From assembly GCF_016862375.1 (NCBI RefSeq), contig NZ_BOMV01000071.1:62001-126000 (forward strand): a DNA stretch of 64,000 nt, given 5' to 3'. Positions 34,899 through 43,964 of the stretch are shown piece after piece (the stretch's first letter is position 1; each line of letters opens with the position of its first letter). A program made the translations under genes and the position numbers. The notes beneath the pieces were generated by a model. It was not told the DNA's origin. It worked only from the letters and a program-made list of their open reading frames with translations, and ran no database searches. This stretch comes from Paractinoplanes rishiriensis. Lineage in GTDB: Bacteria > Actinomycetota > Actinomycetes > Mycobacteriales > Micromonosporaceae.

Positions 34899-36137
34899 CT
34901 ATCCCAGGATCTGGTCCAGCCACGGGTTCCGGAAGGTCCCGGCCGGGTCATAGCGACGTACCAGATCTTGGAAATTCTCAAAACGGGCATATTCCGTTCG
35001 CAGCACGTCCGGCCCGGTGACGAAGATCTTGCCCCAGTGCGGCCGCGGACGCAGCGGCGCCAGCACCCGCTCCAGCTCCGCCACCACCGGCAGCACCGCG
35101 TCGGTGTCGGCGATCCAGGTGAAGTGCAGGGCCACCGAGTCGCGGTGGTAGTTCGGGCTCAGCCACAGTTCGTCGGCCGCGATCGCGCGGACCTCGCAGA
35201 CCTGGAGCACCGGCGCCACCCGCTCGCGGATCGAGGCCACCGCGTCGATCGCCGCCAGGCCGTCCGCGCCGGCCACGTGGTATTCGGACTGCAGTTCGGC
35301 GCCGCTGCTCGGGGTGAACTCCATCCGGAAGTGCGGCAGCCGGGTGTGCCACGGCCCGAGCTCGCCGGACTGGTCGGTGCTGTTCTCGGCCGGCATGCCG
35401 GGCACCGGGTGGCGCGGGCCGTCGGCGCGGTGCCCGCCGTACCACTCCCCCGTCATCGGCTCGGTGCGCTTGAGCCACGCGTGGTTGATGTCCAGGCTGG
35501 TCCAGTCGGTGAACAGGCTGACGCTGTAGCCGTCGGCGAGCATCGCGTGCAGGTGCGCCTCGACCGCGATCCGGGGCACCCGGTCGAACACGTACTGCCG
35601 CAGCTCGAAGCCGGGCACCACGTCAAGGGTGAGCGCCGTGACGATGCCGGGCGCGCCCAGGCCCACCACCGCGCCGAACAGGTCGTCGTCGTCACGGGTC
35701 AGGGTGACCATTTCGCCCCGGCCGTCGATGAACTCGAGGCCGGCGACCGCGGCGGCCAGGTTGGCGTTGCCCACACCGGAGCCGTGCGTGGCGGTGGCGA
35801 CCGCGCCGGCCACCGAGATGTGCGGCAGCGACGCGCTGTTCTGCAGGGCGAGGCCCGCGTCGGCGAGAATCGGGGCGAGCTCGCCGTAGCGGATGCCGCC
35901 GTCGACCCGCACCGAGCGCCGGTCCGGCGCGATCTCGACCACCCGCGGCAGGTCGGCCAGGGTGACCAGGTCGCCGTCGGTGTCGGACATCCGGTTGAAC
36001 GAGTGCCCGCTGCCCAGCACGCGCAGCGGGCCGCCGGCCTTGACCAGGTCGCGGACCTCCTCGACACGGCGCGGGCGGTGCAACCGCCGGGCGCCGAAGA
36101 CGATGTTGCCGGCCCAGTTGGTCACGCGCTCGCTCAT
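34899..36137 (-). CDS. aldO: Alditol oxidase (AldO/xylitol-oxidase type), covalent FAD
   Basis: A 412-residue flavoprotein of the VAO family. The N-terminus TNWAGNIVFGARRLHRP and GSGHSFNRMSD with the FAD-linking histidine (H45) closely resemble Streptomyces AldO, as do SLPHISVAGAVATATHGSG, SVSLFTDW, HPVPGMPAEN and FTPSSGAELQSEYH. Length also matches. AldO oxidises the terminal hydroxyl of xylitol, sorbitol and related polyols to aldoses with O2, releasing H2O2. There is no signal peptide, so it should be cytoplasmic. It is upstream of the triple-repeat gene on the same strand, but the operator between them suggests separate control. Confidence 0.88.
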   Translation of the reverse strand: MSERVTNWAGNIVFGARRLHRPRRVEEVRDLVKAGGPLRVLGSGHSFNRMSDTDGDLVTLADLPRVVEIAPDRRSVRVDGGIRYGELAPILADAGLALQNSASLPHISVAGAVATATHGSGVGNANLAAAVAGLEFIDGRGEMVTLTRDDDDLFGAVVGLGAPGIVTALTLDVVPGFELRQYVFDRVPRIAVEAHLHAMLADGYSVSLFTDWTSLDINHAWLKRTEPMTGEWYGGHRADGPRHPVPGMPAENSTDQSGELGPWHTRLPHFRMEFTPSSGAELQSEYHVAGADGLAAIDAVASIRERVAPVLQVCEVRAIAADELWLSPNYHRDSVALHFTWIADTDAVLPVVAELERVLAPLRPRPHWGKIFVTGPDVLRTEYARFENFQDLVRRYDPAGTFRNPWLDQILG

Positions 36138-36197
36138 GGCCTCAGCCTATGACGAACGCGCCGCCGGCACCGGGTGCCGGCGGCGGATCCGTCGTCG

Positions 36198-36788
36198 TCA
36201 GGCCGCCGGCCTGGCCCGCTCCGGTAAGCCGCCGAGACGCGCGGTCACCACATGCAGGGCGAAGAGCACGTAACCGGCCAGCACCGCGACCAGCACCGGG
36301 TGCACGAACCCGGCCAGCAGCGCCGCGAACACCACGATGCCGGCGCCGGCCAGCACCGTCACCGGGCGGGCCAGCGCGAGCGACCAGGCGGCCCGGGCCG
36401 CGCCGCGGCCGGTGATGCCGGCCTGCACCGCCACCAGGGCGGCGTACCCGGCCGCCACGGCCGCGGCGATCAGAACCACGGTCACGGCGGCCGCGCCGCC
36501 GGGCACCACGCCGCGGCGCAGGGCCGCGACATCCAGCACGACCAGGCCGAATCCCACCGCGACGACCGGACCGGCCCACAGGCCGGGCACCAGGCGGACG
36601 CGGAACGCCTGCCAGCACTCGGCCAGCGTCGGCCAGCGGCCCTCGGTGATCAGGTGATGGATCGCGTGGCTGCCCACGCCGACGGCAGCGCCGGCCGTGA
36701 GCAGCGGCAGCGACAGCACCGTCACCAGCATCCCGAGCAGGGCCAGATCGGCCGCGAGGCGCAGGGAGTCCCGCCAGTCGTGCGGCAT
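36198..36788 (-). CDS. YesL-like (DUF624) membrane protein of the sugar-transport operon
   Basis: A 196-residue protein with about five membrane helices. The WRDSLRLAADLALLGML start, the GSHAIHHLITEGRWPTLAECW loop and the LRRG-containing centre fit the DUF624/YesL family. In Bacillus, YesL is encoded with the rhamnogalacturonan transporter YtcQ/YesOPQ-type system. The gene follows the second permease by 3 bases and is the last of the operon lacI-binding protein-permease-permease-yesL. Its role is unknown; an accessory of pectic-oligomer uptake is plausible. Confidence 0.8.
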   Translation of the reverse strand: MPHDWRDSLRLAADLALLGMLVTVLSLPLLTAGAAVGVGSHAIHHLITEGRWPTLAECWQAFRVRLVPGLWAGPVVAVGFGLVVLDVAALRRGVVPGGAAAVTVVLIAAAVAAGYAALVAVQAGITGRGAARAAWSLALARPVTVLAGAGIVVFAALLAGFVHPVLVAVLAGYVLFALHVVTARLGGLPERARPAA

Positions 36789-36791
36789 CGC

Positions 36792-37625
36792 CTAGCCCTT
36801 CAGTCCGCTGGTGTTGATGCCCTCGACCAGCAGGCGCTGGAAGGCGACGAAGAACAGGAACACCGGCACCAGCGAGAGCAGCGACATCGCGAACATCGGT
36901 CCGACCGAGGCCTCACTCGTCGAGTCGATGAACAGGGTCAGCGCCACCGGGGCGGTGTAGTCCTTCAGCTCCGACAGATAGACCAGCTGCCGGAAGAAGT
37001 CGTTCCAGGTCCAGATGAACGAGAAGATCGCGGTGGTGACCAGCGCCGGCCGGCTCAGCGGCAGGATGACATGCCGGAAGACCTTGTACGCCGACGCGCC
37101 GTCGATCACCGCGGCCTCGTCCAGCTCGCGGGGGATGCCGCGCATGAACTGGACCATGAGGAACACGAAGAACGCCTCGGTGGCCAGGAAGTGTGGCACC
37201 AGGAGCGGTAGGTACGGGAAGTCCCCGCCGACCCAGCCGAGGGTCCGGAACAGGATGTACTGCGGGATGATCAGGACGTGCCCGGGCAGGAGCAGCGTGC
37301 CGATCATGATGGCGAACCACATGCCCCGCAGCCGGAACCGCAACCGCCCGAGGGCGTACGCGGCCAGCAGGCAGGACAGCGTGTTGCCGATGACGGTCAC
37401 GACCGATACCAGCGCGCTGTTGATGAAGAAGCGGCCGAACGCGACGTCGAACTTGTTCCAGCCGTCGGGGAAGTTGCTCGGCGTGAACTCCTCCGGGAAC
37501 AGTCCGATGTTGCGGACGATCTCCTCGGGCGATTTGAACGCCGTACCGACCATCCAGAACAGCGGGTAGAGCACCGCCGCCAGGATCAGGATGAGCGCCA
37601 GCAGGCGCAGTTTGGACCGCATCAC
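36792..37625 (-). CDS. CUT1 ABC sugar transporter permease (MalG-like)
   Basis: A 277-residue inner-membrane permease with six predicted helices. The EAA loop reads IPRELDEAAVIDGASAYKVF, the site that docks the ATPase, and the ending LLVEGINTSGLKG is the typical MalG-type C-terminus. It overlaps the upstream permease by four bases (ATGA). With its partner and the binding protein it should import an oligosaccharide; the neighbourhood indicates oligogalacturonides. No ATPase is encoded here, as usual in actinomycetes, where one MsiK-like ATPase serves many systems. Confidence 0.92.
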   Translation of the reverse strand: MMRSKLRLLALILILAAVLYPLFWMVGTAFKSPEEIVRNIGLFPEEFTPSNFPDGWNKFDVAFGRFFINSALVSVVTVIGNTLSCLLAAYALGRLRFRLRGMWFAIMIGTLLLPGHVLIIPQYILFRTLGWVGGDFPYLPLLVPHFLATEAFFVFLMVQFMRGIPRELDEAAVIDGASAYKVFRHVILPLSRPALVTTAIFSFIWTWNDFFRQLVYLSELKDYTAPVALTLFIDSTSEASVGPMFAMSLLSLVPVFLFFVAFQRLLVEGINTSGLKG

Positions 37626-38605
37626 TTGCCCTCGGAGTCGGAGTAGTGCACCCAGAATCGACCGGTGCTGAACAGCAGCACGGTGATCAGGCCGATCACC
37701 ACGAGGAAGACCCAGGCCATCGCGGACGCGTAGCCCATGTTCAGCTCGACGAAGCCCGCGTTGTACAGGTGCAGCGTGTACATCAGGGTGGTGTCGACCG
37801 GGCCGCCGGTGCCGTTGCTCAGCACGAACGCGGACGTGAAGCCCTGGAAGCCGTGGATGGTCTCGAGCACCAGGTTGAAGAAGATGACCGGCGACAGCAT
37901 CGGCAGCGTGATGTTCGCGAACCGCCGCCAGGCACCGGCCCCGTCCACCGCCGCCGCCTCGTACAGCTCACTGGGAACCTGCTTGAGGCCGGCCAGGAAG
38001 ATGACCATCGGCGCGCCGAACTGCCAGATGGCGAGCAGCATGAGGGTGGGCAGCGCCCATGTCGGGTCGTTCACCCATGGCTGGCCCTCGATGCCGAACA
38101 GAGCGAGGAACGAGTTGAACGCGCCCTCACGGTTGAACATGCTGCGCCACACGATGGCCAGCGCCACGCTGCCGCCGAGCAGCGACGGCAGGTAGAACAG
38201 GCCGCGGAACAGCGAGATGCCGCGCAGGGCCTTGTTGAGCAGAAGTGCGACGCCGAGTGCGGCCGCCAGCTTGAGCGGCACGGCGACCAGCGCGAACGTG
38301 GCGGTGACCCGGACCGCGTGCCAGTACGACGGGTCAGCGGTGAACATCCGCTCGTAGTTGTCCAGACCCACCCACTGCGAGTCCATGACGTCGATCAGCG
38401 GGCTGTAGTCGGTGAAGCTGAGGTACAGCGAGATCAGCATGGGTATCGCGGTGACACCCATCAGACCCAGCAACCAGGGTGAGAGGAAGATGTAGCCGGC
38501 CAGGTCCTCCCGGCGGCGCCGACGGACCTCCCGGCCCCGCCGATGAGCGGCGGGACCGGGAGGCGCGGGCTCGGTCGGACGAACCGGCATCTGAGCCATT
38601 GTCAC
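37622..38605 (-). CDS. CUT1 ABC sugar transporter permease (MalF-like)
   Basis: A 327-residue permease with a basic cytoplasmic N-terminus and six predicted helices. FLSPWLLGLMGVTAIPMLIS and LYLSFTDYSPL are typical of the MalF/UgpA group, and the EAA loop is VPSELYEAAAVDGAGAWRRF. It lies 12 bases after the binding-protein gene and is translationally coupled to the second permease. Confidence 0.92.
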   Translation of the reverse strand: MTMAQMPVRPTEPAPPGPAAHRRGREVRRRRREDLAGYIFLSPWLLGLMGVTAIPMLISLYLSFTDYSPLIDVMDSQWVGLDNYERMFTADPSYWHAVRVTATFALVAVPLKLAAALGVALLLNKALRGISLFRGLFYLPSLLGGSVALAIVWRSMFNREGAFNSFLALFGIEGQPWVNDPTWALPTLMLLAIWQFGAPMVIFLAGLKQVPSELYEAAAVDGAGAWRRFANITLPMLSPVIFFNLVLETIHGFQGFTSAFVLSNGTGGPVDTTLMYTLHLYNAGFVELNMGYASAMAWVFLVVIGLITVLLFSTGRFWVHYSDSEGK

Positions 38606-38617
38606 GAGGGAGTTCCT

Positions 38618-39931
38618 TTAGCTCTGCCCGATGGCTGCCTTGGCAGCAGTGACGAACGCCGCGGCGCCCGCCTCGGGAGTGGCGCGACCGTAGAGAACTT
38701 CCTCGGCCACCCGGATCAGCTCGGTCTTGACCTTGCTGTGGCCCTTCGGCGGCACGCTCGGTGCGGTCGGGCCGAACAACTTGCCCAGCTCGTTCTGCAC
38801 CTTGATGGTCTGCTTCATGTTCGGGTCGGTGACCGCCGCCTCGACCTGCGCACGGACGTCGGTGTTGGGCGGCAGGCCCCGGTCGGTGCCGAGGATCATG
38901 CCGGCCTCCGGGTCGTTGGCCAGGAAGTTGACCACGTCGACCGCGGTGTCCTTGTTCTTGGTGCCGCGGAAGACCGAGAAGTAGAGCGAGGCACGAGCCC
39001 ACTGGGCGCTGGTGTCACCGGGGTAGGCCACCAGGCCGAGCTCGCTCTTGGTGTTCTTCTTCAGCTCGGGCATCTGGTTGGTCCAGACCCAGGAGGTGCC
39101 CGCCTTGCCGGTCACCACCAGCTGCTTGGCCACACCGGAGTCGTTGCCCTCGTGGATCACGTCCGGCGTCGGGGTGGCGCCCTTGGCCCGGGCCCCCGCC
39201 CACAGCTGGAACCACTTGGTCATGTCCGCCTCGTCGAAGGCGATCTGGTTGCCCTTGTACAGGTCTTTGCCGGCCTGCCGCAGGTAGACCCAGAGGGCCT
39301 GGTAGACGGCGCTGGCGTCCTGGGTGCCGGGCAGCTTGGCGACCTTGGAGACGTTGGCCGCCCAGGCGACGAAGTCGTCCCAGCTCATGCCGGTCGTCGG
39401 CGCCGGCAGCTTGTTCTTGTCGAGCAGGGTCTTGTCGTAGACCAGGCCCTGGGTGTTCTCGCCCATCGCGACGCCGACCAGCTTGCCGTCGACCTCGCCG
39501 TACTTGCGCAGGCTCTCCGGGAACTTGGTGACGTCGAGCTTGCCGTCGGAGGTGTACGGCGTCAGGTCGAGCGTGACGTTGCGCTGCGCGTACTCCGCCA
39601 GGGCGTTGTCGTCGATCTGGAAGATGTCCGGCGCGTTGCCGCCGGCGGTGAGCGTGGCGAGCTTGTCGTAGTAGCCCTGGTTGGCCTGCCAGGTCTTCTT
39701 GAACGTCACGTTCGGGTGCTTCTGGGTGTAGAGGGCGAGCGCCTTCTCGGTGAGCTCGGCACGCGCGTCCGCACCCCACCAGAAGATGGACAGCTCGACC
39801 TTGTCGCTGTTGCCGCTGCCACCCTCGTCGTCGCCGCAGGCCGCGGCGCCGAGCAGGAGCGGCACGGCCAGCGCGGCGGCTAGCAGGCGACGGCGGGTCG
39901 GGTGACCGGTCGTCCTGGAGTTGGAATCCAT
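38618..39931 (-). CDS. Sugar-binding lipoprotein of the CUT1 transporter
   Basis: A 437-residue family-1 solute-binding protein. A twin-arginine-like basic start (PTRRRLLAAALAVPLLLG) leads to the lipobox GAAAC with C32 as the lipidated residue. The mature protein shows VELSIFWWGADARAELTEKA, FKKTWQANQGYYDKLATLTA and YAQRNVTLDLTPY. It should capture the extracellular sugar for the two permeases. The bound ligand cannot be read from sequence; digalacturonate or unsaturated oligomers are suggested by the flanking uronate genes. It starts 19 bases after the LacI gene. Confidence 0.92.
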   Translation of the reverse strand: MDSNSRTTGHPTRRRLLAAALAVPLLLGAAACGDDEGGSGNSDKVELSIFWWGADARAELTEKALALYTQKHPNVTFKKTWQANQGYYDKLATLTAGGNAPDIFQIDDNALAEYAQRNVTLDLTPYTSDGKLDVTKFPESLRKYGEVDGKLVGVAMGENTQGLVYDKTLLDKNKLPAPTTGMSWDDFVAWAANVSKVAKLPGTQDASAVYQALWVYLRQAGKDLYKGNQIAFDEADMTKWFQLWAGARAKGATPTPDVIHEGNDSGVAKQLVVTGKAGTSWVWTNQMPELKKNTKSELGLVAYPGDTSAQWARASLYFSVFRGTKNKDTAVDVVNFLANDPEAGMILGTDRGLPPNTDVRAQVEAAVTDPNMKQTIKVQNELGKLFGPTAPSVPPKGHSKVKTELIRVAEEVLYGRATPEAGAAAFVTAAKAAIGQS

Positions 39932-39949
39932 TGCAGGTTGGCTCCCTTT

Positions 39950-40984
39950 TTAGGAGGCGACGCCGCCGGGGATGGTCACGGTGCCCGGGTCCGCAGGGCT
40001 GTGCGGACCCGGGCCCGGCCCCGTCGAGTCGCGAATGACCAGTTCGGTCTGTAGATGTAGATGTGCGGTGGAACGACGGTCGTCGCCATGTGCAAGCAGC
40101 ATGTCGACGGCCGCCCGACCGGCGGCGGCGGTGGGAGTCGCCACCGTGGTCAGCTTGGGGCGGGTGAGCCGGCTGAGCATGATGTCGTCGATGCCGACGA
40201 CGCTCACGTCCTGCGGCACCCGGGCGCCGGCGGCCAGCAGCCCCTCGATGAGGCCGATGGCCATCAGGTCGTTGTAGGCGAGCACGGCGGTGGCGCCGGC
40301 TCGCAACACGTCCTCGGCGATGGTGAGACCGCCCACCTCGGTGGGCGGGTTGGGACCGATGACGACCAGTTCGGCCTGCCCGGCGCGGGCCGTTGCGGTC
40401 GCGGAACGGCGGATCTCCCGGCTGGTCCACGATCCTCGCGGACCGCTGACCAGCGCGATGGTGCGGTGGCCCCGGGCGGTCAGGTGCTCGACCGCCAGCC
40501 GGGCGCCCTGGGCCACGTCCATCACGACGGCCGGGATGCCGGTGATCTGCCGGTTGACGACGACCAACGGCACCTCGCGGCTGAGTTGCTCGATCAGCGC
40601 GTTACTCATCCGCGGGCTGCACAGTAGGACACCGTCGACCTGCTTGGCCAGCGCCCGCACGACCTCTTCCTCGACGGCCGGGTCCTCGTTGGTGTCGGCG
40701 ACGAAGATGTGGTGGTCGTGCTTGCGGGCCTGGCTCTCGGCGGCCTTGATCAGGGGCGGGAAGAAGGGGTTGGCGATGTCCGCCACGATCAGGCCGATGT
40801 TGTACGTGCGGCCGGTGATCAGCGCGCGAGCGGCCCGGTTGGGCCGGTAACCGAGCTGCTCGGCGCAGGCCAGCACGCGGCTGCGGGTGTTGGGGTTGAC
40901 CAAATGGGGCGCCGAGAACGTGCGTGACACCGTCGAGATGTGCACGCCGGACGCCCGAGCGACGTCGCGAATGGTGACGGACAC
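39950..40984 (-). CDS. LacI-family regulator of the uronate transporter/catabolic genes (LacI-1)
   Basis: A 344-residue LacI-type regulator. The HTH VTIRDVARASGVHISTVSRT and the hinge helix (NRAARALITGRT) are standard; the effector domain runs from IGLIVADIANPFF to VSVVGIDDIMLSRLTRP. It is the first gene of the transporter operon and is divergent from uxaC. A TGCAAnnnnTTGCA operator sits inside the spacer of its own predicted promoter, which indicates autorepression, and a second copy sits behind the uxaC promoter. The inducer is probably a uronate or uronate-derived acid (inference). Confidence 0.9.
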   Translation of the reverse strand: MSVTIRDVARASGVHISTVSRTFSAPHLVNPNTRSRVLACAEQLGYRPNRAARALITGRTYNIGLIVADIANPFFPPLIKAAESQARKHDHHIFVADTNEDPAVEEEVVRALAKQVDGVLLCSPRMSNALIEQLSREVPLVVVNRQITGIPAVVMDVAQGARLAVEHLTARGHRTIALVSGPRGSWTSREIRRSATATARAGQAELVVIGPNPPTEVGGLTIAEDVLRAGATAVLAYNDLMAIGLIEGLLAAGARVPQDVSVVGIDDIMLSRLTRPKLTTVATPTAAAGRAAVDMLLAHGDDRRSTAHLHLQTELVIRDSTGPGPGPHSPADPGTVTIPGGVAS

Positions 40985-41032
40985 GCTCCGGCCTCCTCTT
41001 TAGACGTGTGGCGGTGGTCACTGACGGAGACA

Positions 41033-41062
41033 TTTAATGCAAGCGGTTGCACCGATGTCAAT
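41033..41062 (-). promoter_or_regulatory. Predicted promoter of the LacI-1/transporter operon
   Basis: On the minus strand TTGACA (41062-41057) is followed after 18 bases by ATTAAA (41038-41033). The spacer is almost filled by the class-2 operator, a strong repression geometry. Confidence 0.55.
41038..41051. promoter_or_regulatory. Class-2 LacI operator (TGCAAGCGGTTGCA)
   Basis: A 14-base palindrome with one mismatched pair, of the form TGCAAnnnnTTGCA. It lies 54 bases before the LacI-1 start and within its predicted promoter. Confidence 0.75.
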
Positions 41063-41146
41063 GGGATTGTGTTGCGCGAAGATTGCAAAGCTCCACTCAG
41101 AACACGCTCTTACTCGGGTAAATACGGACAGATACACCCCCGCCGA

Positions 41147-41176
41147 TTGACGACTCTGCATCGATCCGCCTAACTT
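41147..41176 (+). promoter_or_regulatory. Predicted promoter of the uxaC operon
   Basis: TTGACG (41147-41152) and TAACTT (41171-41176) are separated by 18 bases. The -10 region shares CCGCCTAACTTC with the pectin methylesterase promoter at 53.5 kb. Confidence 0.6.
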
Positions 41177-41179
41177 CGC

Positions 41180-41193
41180 TGCAAACCTTTGTA
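41180..41193. promoter_or_regulatory. Class-2 LacI operator (TGCAAACCTTTGTA)
   Basis: An imperfect TGCAAnnnnTTGCA palindrome located 4 bases after the predicted -10 of uxaC, over the expected transcription start. Thirteen bases of it (41179-41191) recur, inverted, at 63325-63337 upstream of the second pectate lyase. Confidence 0.6.
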
Positions 41194-41255
41194 CCGCCCG
41201 ACCCCGCTTACGGGCTCCCCGGCCCGCTCACCATGACTTAACCCGAGGTGGACCA

Positions 41256-42671
41256 GTGTCCGACCCGATCTTCGCTCTCGACCCGCGCCAGGCGGCGATC
41301 GCCCGCGAGCTCTACGCGGGCGTCCGCGACCTGCCGCTGATCTCGCCGCACGGCCATGTCGACCCCGGCCTGCTCGCCGACGACCAGCCGTTCCCCGACC
41401 CCGCGCGGCTGATCATCGTGCCCGACCACTACGTCACCCGGATGCTGCTCAGCCAGGGCATTCCGCCCGCCCGGCTGGGTGTCCCCCGGCGCGACGGCGG
41501 GCCGGTGGAGACCGACGGCCGGGTCATCTGGCGGCTGCTCGCCGACAACTGGCACCTGTTCCGCGGCACCCCGTCGCGATTCTGGCTGGAGCGCACCTTC
41601 GCCACCGTCTTCGGCGTCGAGACCCGGCTGACCAGCGCGACCGCCGACGACGTCTACGACGCGATCGCCGCCAAACTGGCCGAGCCTGGCTTCCGGCCGC
41701 GCGCCCTGTTCGAGAAGTTCGGCATCGAGGTACTGGCCACCACCGAGTCCCCGATCGACGACCTCGGCAAGCACGCCAAGCTGGCCGCCGACGGCTGGGG
41801 CGGCCCGGGCGGCCGGGTGATCACCACGTTCCGCCCGGACCACGTGGTCGACATGGACCACGAAGCCTGGGCCGAGAACGTCGGCAAGCTCGCCGACCTG
41901 ACCGGCGAGGACACCGGCACGTACGCCGGCTACCTGGCCTCGCTGCGCCGCCGCCGGGAGGCCTTCATCGAGGCCGGCGCCACCTCGTCGGACCACGGCC
42001 ACCTGACCGCGCGTACCGCGAACCTGAGCGAGGCCGAGGCCGCCGCCCTGTTCGAGAAGGGCCTGCGCGGCGAGGCCGACGCGGCCGACGCCGAGACCTT
42101 CCGGGCCCACATGCTGCTCGAGTTCGCCCGCATGTCGCTCGACGACGGCCTGGTCATGCAGCTGCACCCGGGCGCCGTGCGCGACCACAACAAGCAGCTG
42201 TTCGCCGCGCACGGCCGCGACGTCGGCGGCGACATCCCGCAGGCCACCGACTACGTGCAGGCGCTGCGCCCGCTGCTCGACGCGTACGGCATGGACCCGC
42301 GGCTGCGCGTCGTGGTGTACACCCTGGACGAATACACCGCGAGCCGCGAGCTGGCCCCGCTGGCCGGCGGTTACCCGGCGCTGTTCCTCGGCGCACCCTG
42401 GTGGTTCCTGGACGCGCCCGACACCATGCGCCGGTTCCGCGAGGCGGTCACCGAGACGGCCGGGTTCTACAACACCGCCGGCTTCGTCGACGACACCCGG
42501 GCGTTCTGCTCGATCCCGGTCCGGCACGACGTCGCCCGCCGTGTCGACGCGGCGTTCCTGGCCTCGCTCGTCGCGCAGGACCGCCTGCCGCTCGACGAGG
42601 CCGCCGAGACCCTGGCCGACCTCGCCTACCACCTACCGAAGCGGATCTTCCGCCTGGACAAGAAGGCATAG
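41256..42671 (+). CDS. uxaC: Glucuronate/galacturonate isomerase
   Basis: A 471-residue uronate isomerase, which converts D-galacturonate to D-tagaturonate and D-glucuronate to D-fructuronate. The amidohydrolase-like metal site is visible at the start (LPLISPHGHVDPGLLADD), and PDHYVTRMLLSQGI, MLLEFARMSLDDGLVMQLHPGA and FLGAPWWFLDAPDTMRRFRE are typical UxaC blocks. Start is a GTG with GAGGTG before it. It is the first gene of a plus-strand operon and sits behind a predicted promoter with a LacI operator. It marks this locus as a uronate pathway. Confidence 0.95.
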   Translation: MSDPIFALDPRQAAIARELYAGVRDLPLISPHGHVDPGLLADDQPFPDPARLIIVPDHYVTRMLLSQGIPPARLGVPRRDGGPVETDGRVIWRLLADNWHLFRGTPSRFWLERTFATVFGVETRLTSATADDVYDAIAAKLAEPGFRPRALFEKFGIEVLATTESPIDDLGKHAKLAADGWGGPGGRVITTFRPDHVVDMDHEAWAENVGKLADLTGEDTGTYAGYLASLRRRREAFIEAGATSSDHGHLTARTANLSEAEAAALFEKGLRGEADAADAETFRAHMLLEFARMSLDDGLVMQLHPGAVRDHNKQLFAAHGRDVGGDIPQATDYVQALRPLLDAYGMDPRLRVVVYTLDEYTASRELAPLAGGYPALFLGAPWWFLDAPDTMRRFREAVTETAGFYNTAGFVDDTRAFCSIPVRHDVARRVDAAFLASLVAQDRLPLDEAAETLADLAYHLPKRIFRLDKKA

Positions 42672-42677
42672 TTACGC

Positions 42678-43964
42678 ATGACGACCATAACCGGGGTGAG
42701 CGTGCACGACGTGCGCTTTCCCACCGCGGCGGCCGGCGACGGCTCCGACTCGATCAACAAGGGTGACTACTCGGCCACCTACGTCGAGCTGGCCACCGAC
42801 GGCCCGCACACCGGCACCGGATTCACCTTCACCAACGGCCGGGGCAACGAGATCACCTGTGCCGCGGTCCGCGCGCTGGCGCCGGCCATCGAGGGCAGGA
42901 CGCTCGACGAGTTGTTCGGCGACCCGCTGACCTTCCTGCGCTCGGTCACCACCGACGTGCAGCTGCGCTGGATCGGCCCCGAGAAGGGCGCCCTGCACAT
43001 GGCCACCGGCGCCCTGGTCAACGCGGTCTGGGACCTGCGCGCCAAGGAGGCCGGCAAGCCGCTGTGGCAGCTGCTCGCCGAGATGCCGACCGAGGAACTC
43101 GTGGCCCAGGTCGACTTCCGGCACATCCGGGACGCCATCACGCCCGAGGAGGCGGCGGCCATCCTGGACAAGGGCCGGGTCGGTCTCGAGGACCGGCTCG
43201 CCCAGCTGCGCAGCGAGGGCTTCCCGTCGTACACCACCAGCGTCGGCTGGCTCGGTTACCCCGACGACAAGGTCCGGGCACTGACCAGGCAGGCGTACGC
43301 CGAGGGCTGGCGCGCCATGAAGATGAAGGTCGGCGGCCCGATCGAGGACGACGTGCGCCGCGCCCGGATCATCCGCGAGGAGATCGGCCCGGACGCGCTG
43401 CTGATGATGGACGCCAACCAGATCTGGGACGTCGACGAGGCGATCGCCAACATGGCCCGGCTCGCCGAGTCCGACCCGTACTGGATCGAGGAGCCCACCC
43501 ACCCGGACGACGTGCTCGGTCACGCGCGCATCCAGCAGGCCGTTTCCCCGGTCCGGGTCGCGACCGGCGAGGTCGCCGCCAACCGGGTGATCTTCAAGCA
43601 GCTGCTCCAGGCCGGCGCGATCCGGGTCATGCAGATCGACGCGTGCCGGGTGGCCGGCGTGCCCGAGGTGCTGGCCGAGCTGCTGATGGCCGCGAAGTTC
43701 GGGGTGCCGGTCTGCCCGCACTCCGGCGGTGTCGGCCTGTGCGAGCTGGTCCAGCACCTGGCGATCTTCGACTACCTGCGGGTGGGCACGTCGCTGGAGG
43801 GCCGGATGGTGGAGTACGTGGACCACCTGCACGAGCACTTCACCGACCCGGTGCGCACCCGCGACGGCCGCTACCTGGTGCCGGAGCAGCCCGGTTACAG
43901 CTCCGACCTGAAGCCCGAGTCGATCGCCGAGTTCCGCTTCCCGGAGGGGCCGGCCTGGCAGTGA
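42678..43964 (+). CDS. Enolase-superfamily acid-sugar dehydratase, L-fuconate dehydratase (FucD) type
   Basis: A 428-residue member of the mandelate-racemase group. The general base pair MKMKVG (K215, K217), metal ligands MMDANQIW (D245), WIEEPTHP (E271) and ATGEVAANR (E298), and the base/acid His in CPHSGGVGLCELVQH (near 348) are all present. The ending EYVDHLHEHFTDPVRTRDG with PGYSSDLKPES is characteristic of FucD and its human homologue ENOSF1. FucD enzymes dehydrate L-fuconate and, to my knowledge, also related acids including D-altronate. In this operon the position between UxaC and the reductase, with no UxaA or UxuA visible, suggests it dehydrates altronate or mannonate. Confidence 0.85.
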   Translation: MTTITGVSVHDVRFPTAAAGDGSDSINKGDYSATYVELATDGPHTGTGFTFTNGRGNEITCAAVRALAPAIEGRTLDELFGDPLTFLRSVTTDVQLRWIGPEKGALHMATGALVNAVWDLRAKEAGKPLWQLLAEMPTEELVAQVDFRHIRDAITPEEAAAILDKGRVGLEDRLAQLRSEGFPSYTTSVGWLGYPDDKVRALTRQAYAEGWRAMKMKVGGPIEDDVRRARIIREEIGPDALLMMDANQIWDVDEAIANMARLAESDPYWIEEPTHPDDVLGHARIQQAVSPVRVATGEVAANRVIFKQLLQAGAIRVMQIDACRVAGVPEVLAELLMAAKFGVPVCPHSGGVGLCELVQHLAIFDYLRVGTSLEGRMVEYVDHLHEHFTDPVRTRDGRYLVPEQPGYSSDLKPESIAEFRFPEGPAWQ

